Part shown: positions 40,033 to 47,704 of the stretch, in pieces | Layout: the number at the start of each line of letters is the position of its first letter | Position numbering within the stretch: position 1 is the first letter of the stretch | Source: Pseudoflavonifractor phocaeensis | GTDB lineage: Bacteria; Bacillota; Clostridia; Oscillospirales; Oscillospiraceae | Length of the DNA stretch: 64,000 nucleotides | Assembly (NCBI RefSeq): GCF_016901735.1 | Contig: NZ_JACLZC010000003.1 | Location: 1-64,000 of the forward strand | Direction: 5' to 3' | Translations under genes and position numbers: made by a program | The notes under the pieces: model-generated | Told to the model about the DNA's origin: nothing | The model's input: only the letters and a program-made list of their open reading frames with translations | Database searches by the model: none

Positions 40033-40620
40033 TTAGGAAATGTCGATGGGGTCCACGTCGATGGGACGCCGTTTCCGGAGTTCCCGGGCCAGGGCGTTAA
40101 CCCGCCAGAGGGACCAGAAATCAGAGACGCCCAGATAGAGGAACACCACGCCCACCATCCGGAAAAAGACGGTGGTGGCGGAGAAGGGGCGGAGGACCAG
40201 CACCAGACCCAGAATGATCCCCACCACAGCCAGCAGCAGAGAGAGCCACCAGCGGGGATATTCCATGCGGTAGAGCTCCAAGGTCCGTTTCAGGGCCACC
40301 GCGCTGTCCATGACCACATAGACGCCCATGACGATGGGCAGGAAGGAGAGGACCAGCTTCGGCTGGACCAAAAAGAAGATGCCAACGCCGGTGGCCACCA
40401 CCCCCAGGAAGAGCTCCAGCCGGAACGCGCCCATGCCGGAGTCCCGGACCAAAAAGCCCACCAGGTTGAACAGCCCGTACAGCAGCAGCGCGCCGCCCAA
40501 CAGACGGCAGAGTACCAGGCTGCTGGTGGCGGGCCAGACCACCAGTACCACCCCCAGGATCAGATAAAAGACGGAAGCCAGAATAAAGTTGAGCTTAAGA
40601 TTTTTCAAATACGCCCACAT
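40033..40620 (-). CDS. DUF308/HdeD-family membrane protein
   Basis: 195 aa, six predicted membrane helices in three hairpins. The ATG at 40620 is preceded by AGGAGG and the protein starts MWAYLKNLKLNFI. Repeated motifs LGVVLVVWP and LGLVLVLRPF (Gly-rich turn plus Pro) are typical of HdeD. HdeD in enterobacteria relates to acid stress; in Firmicutes the role is unknown. Single gene with its own terminator. Confidence 0.87.
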   Translation of the reverse strand: MWAYLKNLKLNFILASVFYLILGVVLVVWPATSSLVLCRLLGGALLLYGLFNLVGFLVRDSGMGAFRLELFLGVVATGVGIFFLVQPKLVLSFLPIVMGVYVVMDSAVALKRTLELYRMEYPRWWLSLLLAVVGIILGLVLVLRPFSATTVFFRMVGVVFLYLGVSDFWSLWRVNALARELRKRRPIDVDPIDIS

Positions 40621-40665
40621 TGGACAGACCTCCTTACCTCCTGAGTATAACACCATCCGAAGCGA

Positions 40666-41148
40666 TCAAACCGCGGACCAATTTTTACATACGTCGATCC
40701 AGCCGGCGCTGTGGGCGCAGCGGTCCAGCTCGTCCAGGGAGAGGGCCACGGCGGAATTGGAGCTGCCGGCGGCGGGGTAGACCAGGGAAAAGCGCTGAAG
40801 GGAGCGGTCCAGATAGACGGTGGTTTCGCTTTCCTCCGGCAGGGCGAAGGGACACACGCCGCCCACCGCGTGGCCGGTAAAGTCCACCACCTGCTCCGGA
40901 GTTAGCATTTTGGCCTTGGTGTGGAATTGGGCCTTGAATTTGGGGTTGTCGATTTTGGCGTCGCCGGCGGCTACGATGAGCACGCACTTGTCGTCCACCA
41001 GAAAGGAGAGGGTTTTGGCGATGCGTTCCGGAGGACAGCCCACAGCCTGGGCGGCCAGCTCCACCGTGGCGCTGGATACGTCAAACTCCTGGATGCGGTC
41101 CTCCAGACCCAGGGACCGGAAATAGTCCCGGCATTTTTGAATGGACAT
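40666..41148 (-). CDS. YbaK/EbsC-family aminoacyl-tRNA deacylase-like protein
   Basis: 160 aa, the usual length for this fold. Members hydrolyse mischarged aminoacyl-tRNA (Cys-tRNA-Pro and related). Motifs seen: AKTLSFLVDDKCVLIVAAGD (with the catalytic-type Lys in AKTL), the central DFTGHAVGGVCPFAL (the GxxxGGVxP signature) and the C-terminal VYPAAGSSNSAVALS. The exact tRNA specificity is not readable. The thioesterase gene ends 2 bases before its start, so they form a tight two-gene unit. Confidence 0.92.
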   Translation of the reverse strand: MSIQKCRDYFRSLGLEDRIQEFDVSSATVELAAQAVGCPPERIAKTLSFLVDDKCVLIVAAGDAKIDNPKFKAQFHTKAKMLTPEQVVDFTGHAVGGVCPFALPEESETTVYLDRSLQRFSLVYPAAGSSNSAVALSLDELDRCAHSAGWIDVCKNWSAV

Positions 41149-41150
41149 GG

Positions 41151-41543
41151 TCAGTTCGCCCCCCGGTTCTGGACCTTGGCCATGAATTTTTCCGGGAAGA
41201 TGATAAAGCGCTCATGGACGCCGCCGCCGATCTGGCCGGCGTCGTCGAAGGCCTTGACCGCGAAGGTGAGCTTGCGGCCCTCCACGGCGGTGATGGTGGC
41301 CTCGGCCCGGATGTGGGCGCCGATGGGAGAGGCGGCGTCGTGGGTGATGGAAAGGCGAATGCCCACCGAGCCGGAGTTCTCATCCAGCTTGGACTCGATG
41401 GCGTTGACGGCGGCGGCCTCCATCAGAGCCACCATGGCGGGCGTGGCAAAAACAGGGAGAAGGCCGCTGCCCATGGCGGCGGCGGTGTTCTCCTGAACGA
41501 CGACGGTTTCGGCATGGCCCTGCATGCCCACGGTGAGTTCCAT
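41151..41543 (-). CDS. Hotdog-fold thioesterase, fluoroacetyl-CoA thioesterase-like
   Basis: 130 aa. The ATG at 41543 follows AAAGGAG. The sequence FATPAMVALMEAAAVNAIE then SITHDAASPIG carries the Thr, Glu and His that form the catalytic triad in FlK-type enzymes. FlK detoxifies fluoroacetyl-CoA; most relatives in anaerobes probably hydrolyse other short acyl-CoAs, so the substrate is open. Coupled to the YbaK-type gene. Confidence 0.88.
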   Translation of the reverse strand: MELTVGMQGHAETVVVQENTAAAMGSGLLPVFATPAMVALMEAAAVNAIESKLDENSGSVGIRLSITHDAASPIGAHIRAEATITAVEGRKLTFAVKAFDDAGQIGGGVHERFIIFPEKFMAKVQNRGAN

Positions 41544-41633
41544 AAAAAAACGCTCCTTTGTTTCAGAAATTCTAAGGCAAGTGTACGACAATTCCCGCCA
41601 AAACGCAACTACTTTCTCCTACTTTCTTTCTCC

Positions 41634-41691
41634 CTACTTTCTTTCGAGAAAGAAAGTAGGCAAAGAAAGCTTTCATCAAGCGCCCGGCCGG
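41634..41691. repeat. Dispersed hairpin plus 35-base-type repeat, third copy
   Basis: CTACTTTCTTTC (41634-41645) pairs with GAAAGAAAGTAG (41648-41659); it is followed directly by GCAAAGAAAGCTTTCAT..., the same order of elements as at 19909-19970. Partial tandem ACTTTCT copies precede it (41609-41633). It lies between the pot operon end and the thioesterase gene. Confidence 0.72.
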
Positions 41692-41718
41692 TAAGTCCTG
41701 AAAAGAAAGCTTCCTCTA

Positions 41719-42771
41719 TTATGTTTTCAGCCTCAGCCACTCGGTGGTGTAGAGGGCCAGGATGTCGGCGGGAAGGTTGGTGTAAGACTCGCACTGCTCC
41801 AAAATGGAGCTGTCCGGATAGGCCAGGGGATCGCCGGAGACCTCCGGGTCCAGCGCCTCCCGCACCGAGAGCAGGGGGGTGGAGTACCAGATCTCCTCGC
41901 AGTTTTTGAGTCCCGCCTCGGTGGAGCACATGAAGTTGATAAAACGCTCCGCGTTTTCCTTGTGGGGCGCGCCCTTGGGGATGCACATGGCGTCCACATA
42001 GAGGTTGGTGCCCTCTTCCGGGATATAGAAGGCGAGAGCGGGGTTGTTTTCCGCCATGGTCAGGTAATCGCCGTAGTAATAAGCGCCGATGGAGGCGTTT
42101 TTGCCCTCCAGCTTGCCGAAGATATCGTCCATGCAGTAGGCCTGCAAGATGGGCTTTTGTTCGATGAGCAGGTCCACCGCCGCGGTGATCTCGTTGGGGT
42201 CGGTGGTGTTGTAGGAGCAGCCCAGCCGCTTGAGGGCGATGCCGATGGCGTCCCGGGAGTTGTCAAACATGAGAATATCGTCGGCGTAGTTCTCGTTCCA
42301 CATGAGGTCCCAGCTGCCGGTGTCGGCCTCGTCCACCACGGTGGTGTCGTAGATGACCCCCAGCAAGCCCCACATATAGGGGACGGAATACAGGTTTTCC
42401 GGGTCGTAGTCGGGATTTTTCAGCGCCGGGTCGATGTCCGCGAAGTTGGGCACGTTGGTAAAGTCGATGGGCTCCAGCATATCCTCGTCGATGAGGCGGG
42501 AGATCATATAGTCGGAGGGGATGACCACGTCGTAGTTTGCGCCGCCGCCGCTGAGGACGGAATACATGGTCTCGTTGCTGTCAAAGGTGCGGTAGTTGAC
42601 GTGGATACCGGTCTGGGCCTCGAAGTCGTCCAGAACGGACTGGTCGATATACTCGCCCCAGTTGTAGACGTTGACTTCATTGGCCGAGGGGGCGTCAGCG
42701 GTGCCGGTACAGCCGGAGAGGGAGAGGGCCAGCAGGGCCGTCCCCACGGCCAGAGCAAGAACACGTTTCAA
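41719..42771 (-). CDS. potD: Spermidine/putrescine-binding lipoprotein PotD
   Basis: 350 aa. The signal peptide ends in the lipobox LSLSGC. The mature start VNVYNWGEYIDQSVLDDFEA is the hallmark of polyamine-binding proteins, followed by YDVVIPSDYMISRLI, the Asp-rich ligand pocket region and YYGDYLTMAE and GTNLYVDAMCIPKGA. It captures spermidine or putrescine for import by PotABC. It is the last gene of the operon, 5 bases after potC. Confidence 0.96.
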   Translation of the reverse strand: MKRVLALAVGTALLALSLSGCTGTADAPSANEVNVYNWGEYIDQSVLDDFEAQTGIHVNYRTFDSNETMYSVLSGGGANYDVVIPSDYMISRLIDEDMLEPIDFTNVPNFADIDPALKNPDYDPENLYSVPYMWGLLGVIYDTTVVDEADTGSWDLMWNENYADDILMFDNSRDAIGIALKRLGCSYNTTDPNEITAAVDLLIEQKPILQAYCMDDIFGKLEGKNASIGAYYYGDYLTMAENNPALAFYIPEEGTNLYVDAMCIPKGAPHKENAERFINFMCSTEAGLKNCEEIWYSTPLLSVREALDPEVSGDPLAYPDSSILEQCESYTNLPADILALYTTEWLRLKT

Positions 42772-42776
42772 GGGCG

Positions 42777-43640
42777 TTATCCTCCTTTCCGGCTGTCGGC
42801 CGCCTGCCGTTCGGCGCGGATGGCCTGTGCCAGACGCCGGTCCTGGTGGCTCTGGCGGAGATTGACCACCACCATCAGCACGATGACCACCGTAAACATG
42901 ATGGTGGAAAGGGCGTTGATTTCCGGGCTGATGCGGCGGCGCACCATGGAATAGACCACCATGGACAGGGTGTTGGCCCCGGACCCGGCGGTAAAATAGC
43001 TGATGACGAAGTCGTCGATGCTCATGGTAAAGGCGATGAGCGCGCCGTTGAGGATGCCGGGCATGATTTCCGGCAGGATCACCTTGCGAAAGGCGTAAAA
43101 CCCGCTGGCGCCCAGGTCCTGGGCGGCCTCATAGATGTTGGGGTCCAGCTGGCGCAGCTTGGGCATGACGGACAGGATGACGTAGGGGATGTCAAAGGTG
43201 ATGTGGGCGATGAGGAGGGTGCCGAAGCCCAGCTGGATGCTCACCCCGAACAGGTCGGAAAACGCGCCCACCGCCGCCACGAAGAGGAGCATCATGGACA
43301 CGCCGGTGATGATGTCGGCGTTGGTGAGGGGGATGTTGTTCACCGTCAGGCACACCGAGCGGAAGCGCTTTTTCAGGTTGGCAAAGCCGATGGCGGCGGC
43401 GGTGCCGGCCACGGTGGCCACGGCGGTGGCCAGGAGAGAGACCAGCAGGGTGGTCTGGAGGGCCTCCAGCACATAGGAGTCCTGGAAAAGCTCCACGTAC
43501 CACTGGAGGGAAAAGCCGGTCCAGACGGTGCTGCTCTTGGCGGCGTTGAAGGAGAAGGCCACCAGCACCAGAATGGGGGCGTAGAGGAAGAGAAAGACCA
43601 GACCCAAAAAGAGCCGGCTTCCGATACCGTTGCGTTTCAC
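42777..43640 (-). CDS. potC: Spermidine/putrescine ABC permease PotC
   Basis: 287 aa, six membrane helices. The cytoplasmic EAA loop that docks on PotA is visible as [20 protein letters not shown]. The N-terminus (LFLYAPILVLVAFSFNAAKS) matches PotC. The start overlaps the potB stop by 4 bases (ATGA). A basic C-terminal tail of ~25 residues extends past the usual end. Confidence 0.96.
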   Translation of the reverse strand: MKRNGIGSRLFLGLVFLFLYAPILVLVAFSFNAAKSSTVWTGFSLQWYVELFQDSYVLEALQTTLLVSLLATAVATVAGTAAAIGFANLKKRFRSVCLTVNNIPLTNADIITGVSMMLLFVAAVGAFSDLFGVSIQLGFGTLLIAHITFDIPYVILSVMPKLRQLDPNIYEAAQDLGASGFYAFRKVILPEIMPGILNGALIAFTMSIDDFVISYFTAGSGANTLSMVVYSMVRRRISPEINALSTIMFTVVIVLMVVVNLRQSHQDRRLAQAIRAERQAADSRKGG

Positions 43641-44527
43641 AGCAGCACCGCCTCGCTTTCACCCTCGCCGAAGCGGTTCATAATGCCCATACATACCAGC
43701 ACAATGACCATCATCACCAGGGAGACCGCCGAGCCCACGTGGGGGTCGTAGGCGCTGCCGGTGAACTGCATCTCGATAAGGTCGCCCAGCAGGGTGGTTT
43801 TGCCGCCGCCCAGCAGCCGGGAGATGACGAAGGTGGACACCGATGGGATAAAGACCATGGTTACCCCGGAGAGCACCCCCGGCAGACTGAGGGGGAAGAT
43901 CACCTTGGAAAAGACCTGGCGGCTGTTGGCCCCCAGGTCCTGGGCGGCCTCGATGACCTTGGGGTCAATCTTTTCGATCACTGAGAAGATGGGCAGAATC
44001 ATAAAGGGCAGGAAGTTATAGACCATGCCCAAAATGACGGTGCCGTAGGAGCCGAGAAAGCCGAAATAGGCCACGTCCGTGGGGAGAGCGGTGCCCAGCA
44101 GGCCGTTGAGTCCCTCATTGACTCCGTTTATCAGGGAGAAAACGCCCAGATTGCGCAAAACGGTGTTGACCAGGCCGTTGCGCTCCAGGAGGAACATCCA
44201 GGAGTAGGTACGCAGGAGGAAGTTCATCCACATGGGCAGCATAATGAGCATATTGGCGATGCGCCGGAAACCGGGGCGGCTGCGGGCCAGCAGGTAGGCG
44301 GCGGGGTAGCCCGCCAGGATGCACACCAGGGTGGCGATGGCGGCCAGCAGGAAGGACCGGCCAAACACGGTGACATAGTTGAACATCCCGGTAAAATTCT
44401 GGAGGGTGAGGTCCCAGTCGGCGGTGGTGCAGGCGTAAATGACCACCACCACCAGGGGGGCCACCACAAAAAGGGCCATCCACAGGATATAGGGGGCGGA
44501 CAGCCAGGCCAGCAGCTTATTCTTCAT
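43637..44527 (-). CDS. potB: Spermidine/putrescine ABC permease PotB
   Basis: 296 aa, six membrane helices; the EAA loop reads [20 protein letters not shown], followed by [20 protein letters not shown], typical of PotB. Forms the heteromeric channel with PotC. Starts within the end of potA (11-base overlap). Confidence 0.96.
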   Translation of the reverse strand: MKNKLLAWLSAPYILWMALFVVAPLVVVVIYACTTADWDLTLQNFTGMFNYVTVFGRSFLLAAIATLVCILAGYPAAYLLARSRPGFRRIANMLIMLPMWMNFLLRTYSWMFLLERNGLVNTVLRNLGVFSLINGVNEGLNGLLGTALPTDVAYFGFLGSYGTVILGMVYNFLPFMILPIFSVIEKIDPKVIEAAQDLGANSRQVFSKVIFPLSLPGVLSGVTMVFIPSVSTFVISRLLGGGKTTLLGDLIEMQFTGSAYDPHVGSAVSLVMMVIVLVCMGIMNRFGEGESEAVLL

Positions 44528-45650
44528 GGCGCGCCTCCTCTTCCGCCGGGGCGTCGTTGAGGGCGTCGTATTCGGCGCTGTACGAGCTATAATCGCCGTA
44601 CCGGCCGGAATAGGCGCTCTTTTTCATGATGTGGAAGCCGTCCGGGTCGATTTTCACGCCGATGCGGGACCCAACCGGGGAGAGGTCGGTGGTCTGAATG
44701 AGCCACTTGAAGCCGCTGAAATCCACGATGATGTCGTAGTGGACCCCCTTGAAGGTCACGTCGGTGACGGTGCCGGTGATCTGCCCCTCGGCGGGGGGGA
44801 CGATGTCGATGTCCTCCGGCCGGATGACCACGTCCACCGGCTCGTTGGGGGCAAAGCCCTTGTCCACGCAGGGGAATTTCTTGCCGTACATCTTCACCAC
44901 GCCGTCGGCCAGCATGATGCCGTCGATGATGTTGGACTCGCCGATAAAATCGGCCACAAAGGCGTTTTTCGGCTCGTTGTAGATGTCGGTGGGGGAGCCG
45001 ATCTGCTGAATGTTGCCCTTGTCCATGACCACGATGGTGTCGCTCATGGTGAGAGCCTCCTCCTGGTCGTGGGTGACGTAGATAAAGGTGATGCCCACCT
45101 GCTGCTGGATGCGTTTGAGCTCCACCTGCATGTCCTTGCGGAGCTTTAAGTCCAGAGCGCCCAGGGGCTCGTCCAGCAGGAGGACCTGGGGGCGGTTGAC
45201 GATGGCCCGGGCGATGGCCACCCGCTGCTGCTGGCCGCCGGAGAGGGAGTGGACGCTCCGCTTGCCGTAGCCCGACAGGTTCACCAGGGCCAGGGCCTCG
45301 TCCACCCGGCGGCGGATGTCGGCCTCGGGCACCTTGGCGATGCGCAGGCCGAAGGCCACGTTGTCAAAGATATTCATATGGGTAAAGAGGGCGTATTTCT
45401 GAAAGACGGTGTTGATCTTGCGCTTGTGGGGCGGCACGTCGTTGATCCGCTGGCCGTCGAAAAAGACGTCGCCGGAGGTGGGCGTCTGAAACCCGCCGAT
45501 GATGCGCAGGGTGGTGGTTTTCCCGCAGCCGCTGGGCCCCAGGAGGGTGAGAAATTCCTGATCGTTGATATAAAGGTTGATATGGTCCAAAATGATGTCG
45601 TCATCAAACTGCATGAAGAGATCCGAGAGACGAATCAGCTCCTTTGCCAT
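44517..45650 (-). CDS. potA: Spermidine/putrescine ABC transporter ATPase PotA
   Basis: 377 aa. Walker A GPSGCGKT (about 38-45), signature LSGGQQQR, Walker [13 protein letters not shown], switch His in VTHDQEEAL, and a C-terminal TOBE/OB region ([19 protein letters not shown]) that in PotA can sense intracellular polyamine. The ATG at 45650 has GGAGGAG just 3-4 bases upstream, a rather tight spacing. First gene of potABCD; the 5' leader holds two hairpins right before the ribosome site. Confidence 0.96.
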   Translation of the reverse strand: MAKELIRLSDLFMQFDDDIILDHINLYINDQEFLTLLGPSGCGKTTTLRIIGGFQTPTSGDVFFDGQRINDVPPHKRKINTVFQKYALFTHMNIFDNVAFGLRIAKVPEADIRRRVDEALALVNLSGYGKRSVHSLSGGQQQRVAIARAIVNRPQVLLLDEPLGALDLKLRKDMQVELKRIQQQVGITFIYVTHDQEEALTMSDTIVVMDKGNIQQIGSPTDIYNEPKNAFVADFIGESNIIDGIMLADGVVKMYGKKFPCVDKGFAPNEPVDVVIRPEDIDIVPPAEGQITGTVTDVTFKGVHYDIIVDFSGFKWLIQTTDLSPVGSRIGVKIDPDGFHIMKKSAYSGRYGDYSSYSAEYDALNDAPAEEEARHEE

Positions 45651-45660
45651 AGCTCCTCCC

Positions 45661-45711
45661 CCATTTCGGCGAAAATGGAGGGCGTACCCACGGCTGTGAC
45701 AGGGTACGCCC
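45661..45711 (-). promoter_or_regulatory. Structured 5' leader of the pot operon: two tandem hairpins
   Basis: Hairpin 1 is GGGCGTACCC/GGGTACGCCC (45702-45711 with 45680-45689; perfect 10 bp). Hairpin 2 is CCATTT/AAATGG (45673-45678 with 45661-45666), which ends next to the GGGAGGAG ribosome site. Hairpin 1 has a T-run only on the opposite strand, so it is not a terminator for this transcript. Confidence 0.65.
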
Positions 45712-45723
45712 TTTTGTAGAACA

Positions 45724-45752
45724 ACTATATCTTTTTCTGCGGTGATTGTCAA
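45724..45752 (-). promoter_or_regulatory. Sigma-A promoter of potABCD
   Basis: Minus-strand TTGACA (45752-45747), 17 bases, TATAGT (45729-45724), about 70 bases before potA. Confidence 0.88.
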
Positions 45753-45782
45753 TATGAATCCGTTTTTTTACCGTTTTTGCCT

Positions 45783-46010
45783 TCAGCGGAGCATCAGCCA
45801 GCCGTCGTGCCGCTCCGTGGGGTGGAGGAGCCGGTGGGCGTGGGCGTGCCAGCCCTGGTAAAAGGCGTGATAGAGGTGGCGGCGCTCCTCCTCGTCCCGG
45901 GGCTCCAGGCGGTTCTCCTGAAGGTAGTGCTCAAAGGCGGGTTCGGGGTAGAAGAGGTGGGCGTATTTTTTCATATAACCGGCTGCCGTGTAGGGCTTTT
46001 CCTCATCCAT
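45783..46010 (-). CDS. Small hypothetical protein
   Basis: 75 aa, charged and soluble, rich in His, Tyr, Glu and Arg (e.g. EEERRHLYHAFYQGWHAHAH). No family recognised. AGGTGATG precedes the ATG. It lies between the pot promoter and the XRE gene and is divergent from XRE, so both may share the 46047-46081 dyad region. Confidence 0.6.
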   Translation of the reverse strand: MDEEKPYTAAGYMKKYAHLFYPEPAFEHYLQENRLEPRDEEERRHLYHAFYQGWHAHAHRLLHPTERHDGWLMLR

Positions 46011-46046
46011 GGTACATCACCTCATATTGAATAATACCATATATAA

Positions 46047-46081
46047 ATTCTAAATACAATATAATAAGTTGTATTTAGAAT
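46047..46081. promoter_or_regulatory. Perfect 13-bp-arm dyad in the XRE/hypothetical divergent region
   Basis: ATTCTAAATACAA (46047-46059) and TTGTATTTAGAAT (46069-46081) are exact inverted copies separated by 9 bases, in an AT-rich island between divergent genes. The likely reader is the adjacent XRE regulator. Confidence 0.7.
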
Positions 46082-46147
46082 ATTTCAAAATGTGCAAGAA
46101 AAAAGCCATACCCGATACACTAATCATAACAGACTGGAGGACCGGGT

Positions 46148-46372
46148 ATGGATACGAAGCATTATAAAACTTATGTCCAAATTGGGCTGAATATCCTGTA
46201 TTACCGCAAACAGCAGGGGTTAACGCAGGAAAATCTGGCGGAGATCATCGACATTACGCAGCAGCATATGCAGCGGATCGAGACGGCGCACTCCATTCCC
46301 AGCCTGCCCACCCTGCTGAACATCGCGGACGCGCTGGGGGTGCCGGTGGAAAAGCTCTTTGAGCGCCGCTGA
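46148..46372 (+). CDS. XRE-family helix-turn-helix regulator
   Basis: 74 aa, a bare Cro/CI-type DNA-binding domain: QIGLNILYYRKQQGLTQENL, LAEIIDITQQHMQRIETAHS and LPTLLNIADALGVPVEKLF. No sensor domain. ACTGGAGGACC provides the ribosome site. Divergent from the small hypothetical gene; the large dyad at 46047-46081 is a plausible autoregulatory operator. A small hairpin (GAGCGC/GCGCTC, 46361-46380) spans its stop. Confidence 0.93.
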   Translation: MDTKHYKTYVQIGLNILYYRKQQGLTQENLAEIIDITQQHMQRIETAHSIPSLPTLLNIADALGVPVEKLFERR

Positions 46373-46378
46373 TAGCGC

Positions 46379-47341
46379 TCAGGTGTTGGGGAAATACTCG
46401 TCCACAAAGTCCACCTGGGACACCTGGAAGTATTTTCCGTTCAGATAGTCCAGGATACCGCCGTCGGTGGTAAAATCGAAGGAGAGGCGGTAGGAGTAGA
46501 GGGCCTGGAAGGACCGGCCGTAGCGCTTGTTGTCCTTTTCCCGCCCATACTTGCCGTCCCCCAGCAGAGGGTGGCCGGCGGCGGCGAACTGGGCGCGGAT
46601 CTGGTGGGTGCGTCCGGTGAGCAGCTCGCACTCCACCAGGGAAAGGCCGTTCCGGCTCTGGAGGGTGCGGTAGAGTGTGGCGGCGCTTTTGCCTCCGGAG
46701 ATGGGGTGGTCAAAGACCTTGACCTGCTTTTTGTCCTCATTTTTGAGGAGAAAGCCCTCCAGTTTTCCGCTGGGGGGGTTCATTTTGCCGTGGATGATGG
46801 CCAGATAGTATTTGGAGATTTCCCGGTCCCGGATTTTTTGATTCATGATGCGCAGGGTTTCGGCGTCCTTGGCGGCGATGACGATCCCGCCGGTGTTGCG
46901 GTCGATGCGGTTGCACAGGGCGGGGGCAAAGGAGTGCTCCCGATAGGGGCTCCACTCCTTTTTTTGGTAAAGATAGGCCTGGATGTGGGTGATAAGGGTG
47001 TTGACCCGCTCGGTCTCGTCGGGGTGGACCACCAGTCCGGGGCGTTTGTTGACCAGCAGCAGGTGTTCGTCCTCATAGACCAGATCCAGCCGGGGCTGAA
47101 AGACCGAGAGGAAGGCGTTTTCTTCGCTGGGCTGCTGGAAAAATTCGTCGTTGATGTAGAGCTGGAGCACGTCTCCGATTTGCAGGCGCACGTCCCGCTT
47201 GGAGCCTTTGCCGTTGACCTTGACCCGTTTGAGGCGGATATACTTCTGGGCCAGGGGACCGGGGAGCAGGGGGACGGTTTTGGCCAGCCAGCGGTCCAGA
47301 CGCTGCCCGGCGTCGTTTTTGGAGATGACGTATTCTTTCAT
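46379..47341 (-). CDS. RluA-family 23S rRNA pseudouridine synthase
   Basis: 320 aa. An N-terminal S4 RNA-binding domain (GQRLDRWLAKTVPLL, IRLKRVKVNGKGSKRDVRLQ in part) is followed by the synthase domain with the catalytic Asp in LCNRIDRNTGGIVIAAK; the usual HRLD is NRID here, as in RluC-like Clostridia enzymes. LLTGRTHQIRAQFAAAGHPL is the second family motif. It isomerises uridines in rRNA; the exact site (RluC or RluD type) is not certain. An extended -10 (TGCTATACT, minus, 47380-47372) lies about 30 bases upstream. Confidence 0.93.
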   Translation of the reverse strand: MKEYVISKNDAGQRLDRWLAKTVPLLPGPLAQKYIRLKRVKVNGKGSKRDVRLQIGDVLQLYINDEFFQQPSEENAFLSVFQPRLDLVYEDEHLLLVNKRPGLVVHPDETERVNTLITHIQAYLYQKKEWSPYREHSFAPALCNRIDRNTGGIVIAAKDAETLRIMNQKIRDREISKYYLAIIHGKMNPPSGKLEGFLLKNEDKKQVKVFDHPISGGKSAATLYRTLQSRNGLSLVECELLTGRTHQIRAQFAAAGHPLLGDGKYGREKDNKRYGRSFQALYSYRLSFDFTTDGGILDYLNGKYFQVSQVDFVDEYFPNT

Positions 47342-47406
47342 AAAGGGACCTCACAAGATGGATTTGGCAGTAGTATAGCACAAACGGCGGCAAAGGGGAA
47401 GAAACG

Positions 47407-47450
47407 AAAAAACAGGCCCGGAGGGAGAGAAAACTTCCCGTCCGGGCCGC
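47407..47450 (-). terminator. Terminator for the SLH gene
   Basis: GGCCCGGAgGGA (47415-47426) pairs with TCCCgTCCGGGCC (47436-47448); on the minus strand it is followed by TGTTTTTTC. Confidence 0.78.
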
Positions 47451-47692
47451 AGTTTGTGGAAAGAGTCCGTCGTCACTAGAATTGTTTTTCGATTTCCCGC
47501 GGGGGCGGCCCTACGCGGGAAGGGGGGATACCCCCCCTTCTGCACTTCCCCCAGGTACGCCGACTTACCTCGTAGGGGCGACCCTTGTGGTCGCCCGCTT
47601 TTATGCAAGCACTTCATTTCCCCTTGCACTGCGTTTCACTTCTTCGACAGCTTGCGGCCCGGACGGAGAGAAAGTTCCCGTCCGGGCCGCTG
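47451..47692. repeat. Palindrome-rich intergenic block with a second copy of the terminator hairpin
   Basis: A near-duplicate of the 47415-47450 hairpin sits at 47654-47690 (13-bp perfect stem GCGGCCCGGACGG/CCGTCCGGGCCGC). Between the copies are other palindromes: TCCCGCG/CGCGGGA (47495-47520), AGGGGGG/CCCCCCT (47521-47538) and GGGCGACC/GGTCGCCC (47576-47596). No ORF is supported. The pattern resembles REP-type elements. Confidence 0.72.
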
Positions 47693-47704
47693 CACGAAGG
47701 GGCT

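Noticed and set aside
45680..45715. Terminator on the plus strand before potA
   Set aside because: Stem and TTTT fit a plus-strand terminator, but no plus-strand gene reads into it; it is better explained as a leader hairpin of the minus-strand pot transcript.
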